Source: Runella sp. SP2
GTDB lineage: Bacteria; Bacteroidota; Bacteroidia; Cytophagales; Spirosomataceae
DNA: 64,000 nt
NCBI RefSeq assembly: GCF_003711225.1
Contig: NZ_CP031030.1
Span: 2,666,001-2,730,000 of the forward strand
Direction: 5' to 3'
How positions within the stretch are numbered: position 1 is the stretch's first letter; each line of letters opens with the position of its first letter. The translations under genes were made by a program, and so were the position numbers. Positions 26,985 through 36,900 of this stretch are shown piece by piece. The notes under the pieces were generated by a model, which saw only the letters and a program-made list of their open reading frames with translations, did no database searches and had not been told where the DNA came from.

Positions 26985-27015
26985 AAGTTTAAAACTTTCG
27001 GGATGTTTTATATGA

Positions 27016-29844
27016 TTACAAAACGACGTTTACAATCCGTTTTGGAACGACTACCACTTTTTTAGGCGCTTTGCCTTCCAACCATTTTTGAACCGTATCG
27101 TTGGCCAATACACTTTGTTCGATGTCTTCTTTTGACATATCGACAGGGAAAGCGAGGTTAGCGCGAACTTTACCATTGATTTGGATAGGATACTCAAACG
27201 AACTTTCTACCAAATACTTAGGCTCAAACACAGGGAATGGAGCGGTGGTCAATGTTCCTGCTTCGTTGCCTAATGCCGTCCAAAGTTCTTCGGTGATGTG
27301 AGGCGCATACGGCGACAACAAAATGACCATTTCTTTCAAGATGGCTTTTTTGTGGCACTTCAAATCGCTCAATTCGTTGACCCCAATCATGAACGTAGAA
27401 ACAACTGTGTTGAACGAATAACGCTCAATGTCTTCCTCCACGCGCTTGATGGTGCGGTGCAATACCTTCAATTCGTCGGCCGTAGGTTCGGCATCCACCA
27501 ATTTTGATTTACCTGTTTGGTCTTCAAAGAACAAGCGCCAAAATTTACGCAAGAAGTTCGACGTTCCGCTAATGCCGTTGGTATTCCACGGTTTGGCGTC
27601 GGTCAATGGCCCCAAAAACATTTCGTACATCCGCAATGTATCAGCACCGTATTTGTCAACAATCGTGTCAGGGTTTACGACGTTGTACTTCGATTTTGAC
27701 ATTTTTTCTACTTCCCAGCCGCAAACGTATTTGCCATCCTCCAAAATAAACTCCGCATTGGCAAAATCTTCTCGCCAATTTTTGAAGGCTTCCGTATCCA
27801 AAACATCGTTTTCTACCATATTTACATCAACGTGCAATTTGGTTGTCTCATACTGGTCTTTCAAGCCAAAGCTTACAAAAACGGGTTTTGCGTTATCACT
27901 TGACTTCAATCGATACACAAAATTACTTCGTCCCTGAATCATTCCTTGGTTCACCAACTTCGCCGCAAATTCTTCGTGAGGAACCAAGCCCAAGTCTTTC
28001 AAGAACTTGTTCCAAAAACGGCTGTACAACAAGTGCCCCGTAGCGTGTTCGGAGCCACCCAAGTAGAAGTCGATGCGCTGCCAGTAGTCGATGGCCTCTT
28101 TAGAAGCAAATGCCTCGTTGTTTTGAGGATCCATGTAGCGGTACCAATACCACGACGAGCCCGCCCAACCTGGCATGGTGCTGAGTTCCAGCCCCCAACC
28201 CCCAATGGGGGCTTCTGAGTTGACTCCCCCATTGGGGGCAGGGGGGCTATATTTCCATCCTTCCGCGCGGCCTAGTGGCGGTTCTCCCGTTTCGGTGGGA
28301 AGGTATTTGTCAATTTTGGGCAATTCTAATGGCAAATCTGCCTCATCAATCAAGTAAGGAACACCGTCTTTGAAATAAGCAGGTACAGGTTCGCCCCAAT
28401 AACGCTGGCGACTAAACACGGCATTGCGCAAGCGGTATTGTACCTTACCCTTACCCAATTTACGTTCTTCCAACCACTTGATAAGTGTGTCAGTCGCTTC
28501 TTGGTAAGTCATGCCGTTGATGATACCCGAGTTGATGTAGTGTCCTTCTTTGGTATTATCGGCCTGTTGGTCAGTGTCTTTTTGGGTATCCAAAATCGGG
28601 ATAATGGGCAAACCGAAATTCGTTGCAAAGTTCCAGTCGCGCTGATCGCCCGAGGGAACCCCCATGACGGCACCCGTCCCGTATCCAGCCAAAACATAAT
28701 CGGCCAAATAAATAGGTACTTTTTCACCGCTGAACGGATTGATACAGTAACTTCCCGTGAACACGCCTGACACTTTCTTTTCGGCCATACGATCCACTTC
28801 GCTGCGGCTGGCTGCCCACTTGATGTAAGCTTCTACGTCGGCTTTTTGGGCAACGGTTGTTAGTTCTGTCGCCCATTCGTGCTCAGGGGCTAACACCATG
28901 AAACTAACGCCGTAAATAGTATCGACGCGAGTCGTAAATACTTCAATCAATTTATCCTGACCCTCAACGGCAAACTTTACCGATGCCCCTTGTGAGCGGC
29001 CAATCCAGTTGCGTTGTTGTTCTTTTAATGGTTCAGGCCAGTCGATTGTATCTAGCCCATTTAACAAACGGTCGGCATAGGCAGTGATGCGCATCGCCCA
29101 CTGTTTCATCAATTTACGCTCCACAGGAAAACCACCACGTTCCGATACCCCGTCTTTCACTTCGTCGTTTGAAAGCACCGTTCCTAAGCCTGGGCACCAG
29201 TTCACAAACGATTCTTCGGGAAACGTAAAGCGGTATTTCAACAACACCAATTGCTGTTCTTTTTCGCTCATGGCGTTCCACTCTTCCGCACTAAATTCCG
29301 TTACGTCCTCGTCGCAAACGGCATTCACCGCTGCCGAACCACCTTGCGCAAATTGCTCCACCAAATGGCTAATTGGCAATGCCTTGTCGGCCGTACGGTC
29401 GTAGTAGTGGTTAAACAACTGCATAAAAATCCACTGCGTCCACTTGTAATAATTAGGGTCGGAAGTACGAATCTTACGGCTCCAATCGTAGCTAAACCCA
29501 ATATTTTTTAGCTGAGAAATGAACGTATTGATATTTTGCTCGGTCGTGATGGCTGGGTGTTGCCCCGTTTGAATCGCGTACTGCTCGGCGGGCAATCCAA
29601 AGCTATCAAAACCCATTGGGTGCAACACATTGAACCCTTTGAGTCTTTTATATCGCGAAATAATGTCAGAAGCAATGTAGCCCAGTGGGTGCCCTACGTG
29701 CAGACCCGCTCCCGAAGGATACGGAAACATGTCGAGGACATAATACTTAGGCTTACTTGGGTCGATTTCAGTCCTGTAAGTTTGGTTTTCCTCCCAAAAC
29801 TTCTGCCATTTTTTTTCGATTTCGCGGTGATTGTATTCGGTCAT
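27016..29844 (-). CDS. leuS: Leucyl-tRNA synthetase with an in-frame palindromic insertion
   Basis: A 942-aa class I synthetase charging tRNA-Leu. Motifs are HVGHPLGY (HIGH), the editing domain with [32 protein letters not shown], and [14 protein letters not shown] (KMSKS). Near residue 550, between AEGWKYS and LELSTMPGW, lie about 20 residues ([18 protein letters not shown]) that match no normal LeuS segment known to me. They are coded by a C/G palindrome at 28190-28248. All catalytic motifs are intact on both sides, so the enzyme should work. Its start faces kdsB across 62 bases. Confidence 0.97.
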   Translation of the reverse strand: MTEYNHREIEKKWQKFWEENQTYRTEIDPSKPKYYVLDMFPYPSGAGLHVGHPLGYIASDIISRYKRLKGFNVLHPMGFDSFGLPAEQYAIQTGQHPAITTEQNINTFISQLKNIGFSYDWSRKIRTSDPNYYKWTQWIFMQLFNHYYDRTADKALPISHLVEQFAQGGSAAVNAVCDEDVTEFSAEEWNAMSEKEQQLVLLKYRFTFPEESFVNWCPGLGTVLSNDEVKDGVSERGGFPVERKLMKQWAMRITAYADRLLNGLDTIDWPEPLKEQQRNWIGRSQGASVKFAVEGQDKLIEVFTTRVDTIYGVSFMVLAPEHEWATELTTVAQKADVEAYIKWAASRSEVDRMAEKKVSGVFTGSYCINPFSGEKVPIYLADYVLAGYGTGAVMGVPSGDQRDWNFATNFGLPIIPILDTQKDTDQQADNTKEGHYINSGIINGMTYQEATDTLIKWLEERKLGKGKVQYRLRNAVFSRQRYWGEPVPAYFKDGVPYLIDEADLPLELPKIDKYLPTETGEPPLGRAEGWKYSPPAPNGGVNSEAPIGGWGLELSTMPGWAGSSWYWYRYMDPQNNEAFASKEAIDYWQRIDFYLGGSEHATGHLLYSRFWNKFLKDLGLVPHEEFAAKLVNQGMIQGRSNFVYRLKSSDNAKPVFVSFGLKDQYETTKLHVDVNMVENDVLDTEAFKNWREDFANAEFILEDGKYVCGWEVEKMSKSKYNVVNPDTIVDKYGADTLRMYEMFLGPLTDAKPWNTNGISGTSNFLRKFWRLFFEDQTGKSKLVDAEPTADELKVLHRTIKRVEEDIERYSFNTVVSTFMIGVNELSDLKCHKKAILKEMVILLSPYAPHITEELWTALGNEAGTLTTAPFPVFEPKYLVESSFEYPIQINGKVRANLAFPVDMSKEDIEQSVLANDTVQKWLEGKAPKKVVVVPKRIVNVVL
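28190..28248. repeat. C/G-rich palindromic element inside leuS
   Basis: The arms start AGCCCCCAACCCCCAATGGG and, on the other strand, AGCCCCCCTGCCCCCAATGG. Each arm contains CCCCCAATGGGGG. The element is read through in frame in leuS. Its close relative lies at 30158-30223 inside kdsB. Confidence 0.85.
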
Positions 29845-29869
29845 AATCGTTTGTACTGTGAATTTTCCG

Positions 29870-29877
29870 CAAAATTA
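29870..29877 (-). promoter_or_regulatory. -7 promoter element for leuS
   Basis: On the minus strand this is TAATTTTG, a TAnnTTTG match 26 bases upstream of the leuS ATG. Confidence 0.5.
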
Positions 29878-29906
29878 GTGTATTTAGCGACGAAAAACTA
29901 TTGATT

Positions 29907-30686
29907 ATGATTATTGGAATTATACCCGCGCGTTATGGCTCAACGCGCTACCCAGGAAAACCCCTCATCGACATCAAAGGAAAAACGATGATTCAACGGG
30001 TGTATGAGCAAGCTTCAAAAGCAAAATGCCTCACCGACGTAATCGTCGCAACCGACGATGCTCGCATCTTGGAACACGTAGAATCCTTTGGTGGTAAGGC
30101 TGTTATGACTCATCCCGACCACCCAAGTGGCACAGATCGGTGCTGGGAAGCCATTCAAGCCCCCTGGCCCCCAATGGGGGAACAATTAACTCCTCCCCCA
30201 TCGGGGGAGGCTGGGAGGGGGCTATACATCATCAATATTCAAGGTGATGAACCTTTTGTGGCTCCAGAGCAAATCGACGAACTTGGGACAATGCTGGATG
30301 GTTCCGTGGAATTAGCTTCTCAAATGATTCCTGTGACCGATGCAGAGTTATTATTTGATATTGGGGAAGCGAAAGTGATTATCAACGAGCAATTCGAAGC
30401 CATCTATTTTAGCCGTCAAGTCATCCCTTATTTAAAAGGAATTGACCCGCAAGAGTGGCACAAAAATCATACCTACTACCGACAAGTGGGAATGTATGCC
30501 TACCGCGCTGATATTTTGGAGAAAATCACCCGTTTGCCCGTGTCGCCGCTCGAAAAAGCCGAATCATTGGAGCAACTTCGTTGGTTGCAAAACGGCTTCA
30601 AAATCAAAATGGGGCTTACGACCTACGAAAGTCATTGCATCGATACCCCCGAAGACGTGGAGAAAGTCTTACATTTCATTCAATAA
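29907..30686 (+). CDS. kdsB: 3-deoxy-manno-octulosonate cytidylyltransferase with an in-frame palindromic insertion
   Basis: KdsB activates Kdo with CTP to CMP-Kdo for lipopolysaccharide core synthesis in the cytoplasm. The 259-aa protein shows IIPARYGSTRYPGKPL, VATDDARI, HPSGTDRC, INIQGDEP and YFSRQVIPY. Between DRCWEAIQ and YIINIQGDEP there are about 22 extra residues (APWPPMGEQLTPPPSGEAG...) coded by a palindrome at 30158-30223, making this region longer than in E. coli KdsB. The conserved motifs on both sides are intact. ATG at 29907 gives the canonical MIIGIIPAR start; a TTG two codons earlier is less likely. corA follows after 5 bases. Confidence 0.96.
   Translation: MIIGIIPARYGSTRYPGKPLIDIKGKTMIQRVYEQASKAKCLTDVIVATDDARILEHVESFGGKAVMTHPDHPSGTDRCWEAIQAPWPPMGEQLTPPPSGEAGRGLYIINIQGDEPFVAPEQIDELGTMLDGSVELASQMIPVTDAELLFDIGEAKVIINEQFEAIYFSRQVIPYLKGIDPQEWHKNHTYYRQVGMYAYRADILEKITRLPVSPLEKAESLEQLRWLQNGFKIKMGLTTYESHCIDTPEDVEKVLHFIQ
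30158..30223. repeat. C/G-rich palindromic element inside kdsB
   Basis: It spans 66 bases, begins AGCCCCCTGGCCCCCAATGG and ends TGGGAGGGGGCT. Its inner core CCCCCAATGGGGG and mirrored CCCCCATCGGGGG match the leuS element. The coding frame through it differs from that used in leuS. Length is a multiple of three. Confidence 0.85.
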
Positions 30687-30691
30687 AAATT

Positions 30692-31744
30692 ATGTCTTCT
30701 TCTAAGGTTGGTCTTTCGCCTGGCACGTTGGTATATGTCGGCCCTACGGTCGTCAAAGATACGACCATTACGATGGTTGAATACAATGAAAAATACCATA
30801 AGGAACGTACCATTGACAAGGTAGCTGATTGCCAAATTGCCGCCGATGCTTCCTACATCAGTTGGCTCGACGTGGACGGAATTCACGAACCCGAGGTAAT
30901 TGAAGCCGTCGGGCAGATTCATCACATCCATCCGCTGCTGTTGGAAGACATCATGAATACACGCCAGAAGCCCAAAATTGAGTTCTACAACGACTCTTAC
31001 GTGTTTATTTCCCTAAAAATGCTGTACTGGGACGACAAAGAACTGAGCATCGATGCCGAACACGTCAGCTTTCTGCTGGGGGCCAATTACTTAATTTCGT
31101 TTCAGGAAAAACGTACCAATGATATTTTCGCCCCCGTTTTGGAACGCATCAAAGCTTCGGTGGGAAAAACGCGACGAAACGGTGCCGATTATTTGCTGTT
31201 TTCACTCGTTGATCTTATTGTCGATAATTACCTTGAAATTCTGGAGAAAATGAGCGAGCAACTCGAAGAATTGGAAGGGCTGATTTTGGCAAGTAAACAC
31301 AAAGACCCAATTGAACAACTGTACAATCTAAAACGCCAACTTACGCTGATACGAAAGTACGTGTGGCCGCTGCGCGATATGCTGAGCCAAGGTTTGCGCG
31401 AAAACTCAAAACTTATTCAAAAAGGTACGATTCCTTATTTTCGGGATGTGCACGACCACATCACCAACGTCATCGATTCCATCGACTCAAACCGTGAATT
31501 ACTTACGGGGTTAATTGACATTCATTATTCGACCCTCAGTTCGCGGATGAACAGCGTGATGAAGACCCTGACTATTTACTCGGCGGTTTTTATGCCACTT
31601 ACGTTCATTGCGGGGATTTACGGCATGAATTTCGACCACATGCCCGAGCTTCGCCAACCCAACGGCTATTTTTATACCCTTGGTGGCATGGCCGTGTTGG
31701 CCGTTGGACTTTTGGTTTATTTTCGACGAAGGGGGTGGTTGTAA
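30692..31744 (+). CDS. corA: CorA-family magnesium/cobalt transporter
   Basis: A 350-aa protein with a long cytoplasmic alpha/beta and helical N-terminal part, then two C-terminal membrane helices. The signature YGMNF follows the first helix (AVFMPLTFIAGIYGMNFDHMPE), and the second helix is GMAVLAVGLLVYF before RRRGWL. CorA forms a pentamer that lets Mg2+ (also Co2+, Ni2+) into the cell. The frame is open upstream inside kdsB, but ATG at 30692, five bases after the kdsB stop, is the natural start; the two genes are likely cotranscribed. Confidence 0.95.
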   Translation: MSSSKVGLSPGTLVYVGPTVVKDTTITMVEYNEKYHKERTIDKVADCQIAADASYISWLDVDGIHEPEVIEAVGQIHHIHPLLLEDIMNTRQKPKIEFYNDSYVFISLKMLYWDDKELSIDAEHVSFLLGANYLISFQEKRTNDIFAPVLERIKASVGKTRRNGADYLLFSLVDLIVDNYLEILEKMSEQLEELEGLILASKHKDPIEQLYNLKRQLTLIRKYVWPLRDMLSQGLRENSKLIQKGTIPYFRDVHDHITNVIDSIDSNRELLTGLIDIHYSTLSSRMNSVMKTLTIYSAVFMPLTFIAGIYGMNFDHMPELRQPNGYFYTLGGMAVLAVGLLVYFRRRGWL

Positions 31745-31966
31745 TATCCTTAAAACTACCTTTCCCTTAGGTTAACCTGTGTCGTTTTCCGCCAAAATTT
31801 TGCCTTTGCGCTATCTTCTGGCAACGTTCCCGACAACGATTGCATAAAAAAAGCCAACTATTTATTTGTTATGTTCAATTAAATACCCAAACTTCGGATA
31901 GACAGAAACCCTCGTCAATGGTTTCAACCCTTTAAAATTTCCACCCTTTTTTACCAATAAAGTCAG

Positions 31967-32545
31967 GTGAATTATAAATCACTAACCGACGAAATGCTCC
32001 TAGTTTATCTCCGAACAGGAGATGAAAAAGCCTTTCGTGAAATTTATCTGCGTTATTGGAAAAAACTATTTGGTCTTGCCACGCAAAAGCTTAAAGATAC
32101 CGCCGTCACCGAAGAACTTGTGCAAGACATCTTCCTTAAACTTTGGGAACGCCGAAGTACCCTACAAATCGAGCGCCTCGATGCTTATCTTTTTACGGCG
32201 GCTCGGTACGCAGTTATTAATCACATTAAATCAAATTTAGTACAAGAAAAATTCGCTGAATACGCGCAATTTCACTATTCGGAAACTAGCTCTATTACAG
32301 AAGAACAACTTGAGTTGGACGAATTGATACACGTCGTGGAACAGCAACTCAACGACTTGCCCGAAAAAACACGTCGAATTTTCCAAATGAACCGCTTGGA
32401 ATACCATACTATCAAAGAGATTTCAAGTAAGTTAAAAGTTCCTGAGCGTACTGTAGAATATCACCTTAGTCAAGCGCTCAAATCGCTACGTTATTATCTG
32501 CGCGATTATCTTCCTACACTCCTTTTTTTCAATTTCTTCCTATAG
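31967..32545 (+). CDS. ECF RNA polymerase sigma factor (cluster B, pectin locus)
   Basis: A 192-aa protein with a GTG start (MNYKSLTDEMLLVYLRTGDE) preceded by a purine-rich AGTCAG. An internal ATG would remove part of region 2, so GTG is preferred. Region 2 has EELVQDIFLKLWERR and region 4 has LPEKTRRIFQMNRLEYHTIKEISSKLKVPERTVEYHLSQALKSLR. It heads the cluster FecR-SusC-SusD-GH28-CE8-GH43. The 222-base gap upstream (31745-31966) contains no gene and no clear TAnnTTTG box. Confidence 0.93.
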   Translation: MNYKSLTDEMLLVYLRTGDEKAFREIYLRYWKKLFGLATQKLKDTAVTEELVQDIFLKLWERRSTLQIERLDAYLFTAARYAVINHIKSNLVQEKFAEYAQFHYSETSSITEEQLELDELIHVVEQQLNDLPEKTRRIFQMNRLEYHTIKEISSKLKVPERTVEYHLSQALKSLRYYLRDYLPTLLFFNFFL

Positions 32546-32670
32546 TAATTTATCAAGATTCTTTTCCTCTTTTTTGATTAATTATTGTATTTATCGTAGA
32601 ATTAATAAAAACATTTGCGGTCTCGTAGTGTTTTCATTGACTTATAAGTTGAAACCACAGCACTACATTT

Positions 32671-33693
32671 ATGAGCCGAAAGAGTTTTAGGCAACTCTTG
32701 CAGAAATACCTCCGAGGAGAGTGTACCGCCGAAGAAAAGTCGTTTGTTGAGCACTGGTACGGATTACTAGAGGCCGAAACAGGTGAGTTGGAAAAAAACA
32801 TGGATACCGATGAACTGGAAGCGCGCCTGTGGGAGCAAATTCAGTCTAAAATGGAGGTAGAAGAGTCGATTGACAACGTCCAGCCCCTCCACAAGCGCAT
32901 CTCATTCGGCTGGCTTGGCATTGCAGCGTCACTGTTGCTGGTAGCTACTTGGTGGGTTGTTATGCCATGGAACAAAAAAGCACCAACCGATAGCGTCGTT
33001 TACAGCGATTGGTTATACCGTACCAATACCTCTACTTCGCCCCTGCTTATACGTTTGGAAGATGGTAGCAAAGTGCAACTTTCCCCCAAAAGCACCCTAC
33101 GTTTTCCCAAGCATTTTGAGGAACACACTCGAACCGTTTATCTGAACGGCGATGCTTTTTTTGACATTCAAAAATCGCCATCGCGGCCATTTTATGTACA
33201 TACCGACCGCGTCATTGCCAAAGTATTGGGCACAAGCTTTTTTGTTCGTACCGACACCCATACCAAACACATACGCGTAGAAGTAGTCACAGGAAGGGTC
33301 GCAGTGTATGGGCAATCAACCGAAAAACGCAGCCCCGTCGCCAATGGCGTTGTGCTTAGTCCAAATCAGGCTGCGACTTACTATGATGAACAAAAGCATT
33401 TTGTGACGGGACTGGTCGAAAAACCAACCTTACTTGAGACGCCCAAGTCAGAAAAACAAGCATTGACCTTTCAGTTTGACGACACGCCCCTATCGGAGGT
33501 TATTAGGCGATTAGAACTGGCCTACGGCATAGACATTGTGGTAGAAAACGAGCAACAAAACAACTGTTTACTCACCGCAGATTTGTCCAATCAACCCCTC
33601 TTTAACCAACTCGACTTGATTTGTGCTGCGTTAAAAGCCCAGTACGAAGTCCAAGGAACCATTATTCTTTTGAGCGGAAAAGGCTGTCAATAA
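32671..33693 (+). CDS. FecR-family anti-sigma factor (cluster B)
   Basis: A 340-aa protein. The N-terminal cytoplasmic anti-sigma part begins MSRKSFRQLLQKYLRGECTA. A membrane helix at about residues 75-93 (WLGIAASLLLVATWWVV) is followed by the FecR domain (LEDGSKVQLSPKSTLRFPKHF, TVYLNGDAFFDIQKSPSRPFYV, KVLGTSFFV). The C-terminal DUF4974/STN-like end has PLSEVIRRLELAYGIDIVVE. It should restrain the upstream ECF sigma factor until the SusC of this locus reports ligand. The 125-base gap from the sigma gene has no clear hairpin. Confidence 0.93.
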   Translation: MSRKSFRQLLQKYLRGECTAEEKSFVEHWYGLLEAETGELEKNMDTDELEARLWEQIQSKMEVEESIDNVQPLHKRISFGWLGIAASLLLVATWWVVMPWNKKAPTDSVVYSDWLYRTNTSTSPLLIRLEDGSKVQLSPKSTLRFPKHFEEHTRTVYLNGDAFFDIQKSPSRPFYVHTDRVIAKVLGTSFFVRTDTHTKHIRVEVVTGRVAVYGQSTEKRSPVANGVVLSPNQAATYYDEQKHFVTGLVEKPTLLETPKSEKQALTFQFDDTPLSEVIRRLELAYGIDIVVENEQQNNCLLTADLSNQPLFNQLDLICAALKAQYEVQGTIILLSGKGCQ

Positions 33694-33788
33694 TCCTTTT
33701 CCACTCACCACCTAACAACATTTTCAAACCTCTTAATCTTTTTTATCACTATGCGCTTATTTCCACAAATCGAGTAACCCGCTTCAAT

Positions 33789-33828
33789 AAAAAACACCAG
33801 CCGTGCTTCCAACACAAACTGGTGCTTT
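33789..33828 (+). terminator. Hairpin between fecR and susC of cluster B
   Basis: AACACCAG pairs with CTGGTGCTT across an 18-base loop and a TTTT follows. It is a weak terminator-like structure at the same place in the operon as the hairpin in cluster A. Confidence 0.4.
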
Positions 33829-33919
33829 TGCACTCATTTCCTTCGGAGTCAGACCGCGAATCCTATCCCGACAGGAAGTGTTTTTGCTGATTTTTCCACC
33901 AACAAAACACCTTAAAGGT

Positions 33920-36900
33920 ATGAAAAAAAACAATTTTATTCTAATAAGCTTCAAGCAATGCTGGCGCTCCAAAACGTTTCTGCGGCTTATGAAACTATCC
34001 CTTATTCCCTTCATTTTACTTCTTTCTTGCGTGGGTATGAGCTTTACATATGACGGCTATACGCAAGAAATGATGCATCGTTCGGTGACGTTAAAAGTCG
34101 AAGAACAAAAACTTAAACATGTCCTAACTCAAATTGAGAAACAAACCAATGCTCGTTTTGTCTATAGCTCAAAAGTAATTGGTTCAGAACGCAACGTCAC
34201 CATTTCTATCACGCACAAAACCCTTGAAGAATCACTTCATGAGCTTCTCAAGCCGTTGCACCTCAGTTACCGCTACCTCAATGGCCAAGTTGTGATTGAA
34301 CCCGAAGAACTCAGCACAACTCCCACACTTTCAACCCCTCAACTCGACCGTACGGTATCTGGGCTTGTGAAAGACGAAAAAAATGTCCCCCTGCCAGGGG
34401 TTAACGTAGTCATCAAAGGAACCACCCGTGGGACATCAACTGATGCAAAAGGAGCATTCCAACTGGCGCTGCCAGAAAGCGACAACGTGGTCCTGACCCT
34501 TTCTTTTGTTGGCTATCAAAGCCAGGATGTAGCCGTTGGCAATAAAACCACCCTCAGTATTTCACTCGTGCCAGACTTAAACGCCCTCGAAGAAGTCGTT
34601 GTTATCGGCTACGGAGCGGTCAAAAAACGCGACCTAACTGGCTCAGTTGTACAGCTCAAGAGTGAACAACTTAAAGAAGTACCCACCGCCAACGTGTTGG
34701 AAGCCGCCCAGGGTAAAATTGCAGGCGCTGATATTACCCGTAACAGCGGACAAGCAGGCGCGGGCGTTAGCATTCGTATTCGTGGAAACCGTTCGATTGG
34801 CGGAAACAATGCTCCACTAATCATCGTGGATGGCGTCCAATACGGCAACCTTGAAGACATCAATGCCAACGACATCGAAACAATGGACGTGCTGAAAGAT
34901 GCTTCCTCGATTGCCATTTACGGCTCGCGTGGCGCTAATGGGGTTATTTTGATTACAACAAAAAAAGGTAAATCAGGCAAACCTGATATTTCGTTCAATA
35001 CCTATTCAGGAATTTCGCAAGTAACGATGTACCCTAAAGCGATGGACATCAACGGCTTTCGCGACCTAAAAAGAGAAGCATGGCGTGCCGCAGGGGTATG
35101 GAATAGCCCCACCGACGACCCCGCCATCTTTACCAACGTGGCCGAATACGACGCCCTCCAAAAAGGCATTTGGACCGACTACCAAGATGCATTGATTCAT
35201 AAAGGTCTGCAACAAAACTACCAATTGGGGGTACGTGCAGGCAACGACCGCCTGAAATCATACATCTCCGTGGACTTCTTCAACGAAAAAGGCATCTTAA
35301 AGCTCGACGAAATCAAACGTTATACGGGTCGCCTCAACGTGGACTATACCATCAACGATTGGATGAAAATTGGCCTTCAGAGTCAATTGACCTATTATGA
35401 CCAGAGCGTCCGCCGCGACCCCCTCAACCAAGCCAACAAAATCAGTCCGTTGGGCTCATTGTATGATAACAATGGCAACTTTAACTTTCTCATGCTTGAC
35501 GGGCAAACGGCCAATCCATTGGCAGATGAACAACCCAACGTTTTCACAAATTCAGTACTCACGACGCGCTCCTTAACCAACGGATTTTTGGAATTTACAC
35601 CTATCAAAGGTTTGACAATCCGAAGCACGTTAGGAGTCAATTTAAGCTTCAGCCGCAATGGTTCTTACGCATCGCCTCAGTCCATCGACCGCTCGCTCAC
35701 GGGCAAATCGCTCGCAAGCTACACCGCCAGCAATGGAAAAACCGTTAACTGGGAAAACGTTGTTACTTATCAACGAACAACTGGCCAACATGCACTTACC
35801 GTCACAGGGGTAGCGAGTTATTTAGGAAACTCATCGGACAATGTTTCGGCCTCAGGGGTCAACCAATTATTATCAACTCAATTGTTTTATTCGTTAGGAA
35901 GTGCTTCCGAAGAAATCAAAATCAATTCTGAGTATTCTAAAAACAACCTGCTTTCGTACGCAGGTCGCCTCAATTATGGCTTCCGCGACCGCTATTTGTT
36001 GACCCTTACAGCCCGTAAAGATGGTTCGTCTAAGTTGGCACCAGGCAACAAATGGACGTTTTTCCCTTCGGCAGCATTTGCGTGGCGAATCATTGAAGAA
36101 TCGTTTATGCAGCGTATCAAGGGTTTAAGCGACCTAAAACTTCGGGTAAGTTATGGAATAGCAGGGAATGACCCTTCTGGCCCGTATGCTACCCAGACAA
36201 CGCTTGCTCGTGTGGCATTTGGTTTCAACGACATTGCCGTTCCCGCCTATACTTTCTCTCGAATTGTCGGAAATACTGAATTAGCCTGGGAGCTGTCTGA
36301 TACCAAAAACGTGGGTCTTGACGTTGGTTTGTTCAACGGGCGCGTTCAAGCTTTTCTTGATTTTTATGACACCCGTACCACCGATTTATTGCTCAACAGA
36401 GGTTTACCTCCTACGACAGGGGTAACGACCGTCAAGCAAAACATTGGTAAAACCCGCAACCGTGGCGTAGAACTAGCCATTGGAACAACCAACATCCGTA
36501 CCGACAATTTTACGTGGAATAGCAACATCACCTTCTCAAAAAACAGAGAAGAAATTGTAGAATTGGTTACTGGGGGCAATGACATTGGCAACGGCTGGTT
36601 TATTGGTTATCCCATCAACGTTTATTATGACTACGAAAAAACGGGTATTTGGCAATCATCAGAGGCCGACCAAGCGGCAAAAATGTTGCCAACTCAGCTG
36701 CCAGGCGAAATCAAAGTGAAAGACCAAAACGGTGACGGCAAAATTGATGCTGTCAACGACCGTGTGATTTTGGGGAATCCTCGTCCACGCTGGAGCGGCG
36801 GTCTTGATAATACGCTCAAATTCAAAAATTTTGACTTGAACTTCTTCATTTTTGCGCGTATTGGTCAGATGATCAACGCCGACCGTTACGCTCGTTTTGA

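Larger units (their letters stand above)
25632..27006. repeat. CCCGAAAGTTT palindrome, copy 3, split by the insertion sequence
   Basis: The left half CATCCCGAAAGT lies at 25634-25645 and the right half AAGTTTAAAACTTTCGGGATG at 26985-27005 (minus strand mirror). Removing the IS and one AAGT restores a near-perfect palindrome with the same core as copies 1 and 2. Confidence 0.8.

Noticed and set aside
28190-28248. Terminator or assembly artefact inside leuS
   Set aside because: It has no T run, keeps the frame, and a related but not identical copy lies in kdsB, which is not expected from an artefact.
31745-31966. LacI-type operator (ACGATTGC) before the cluster B sigma gene
   Set aside because: Only a weak half-like match was seen and no LacI gene is near.
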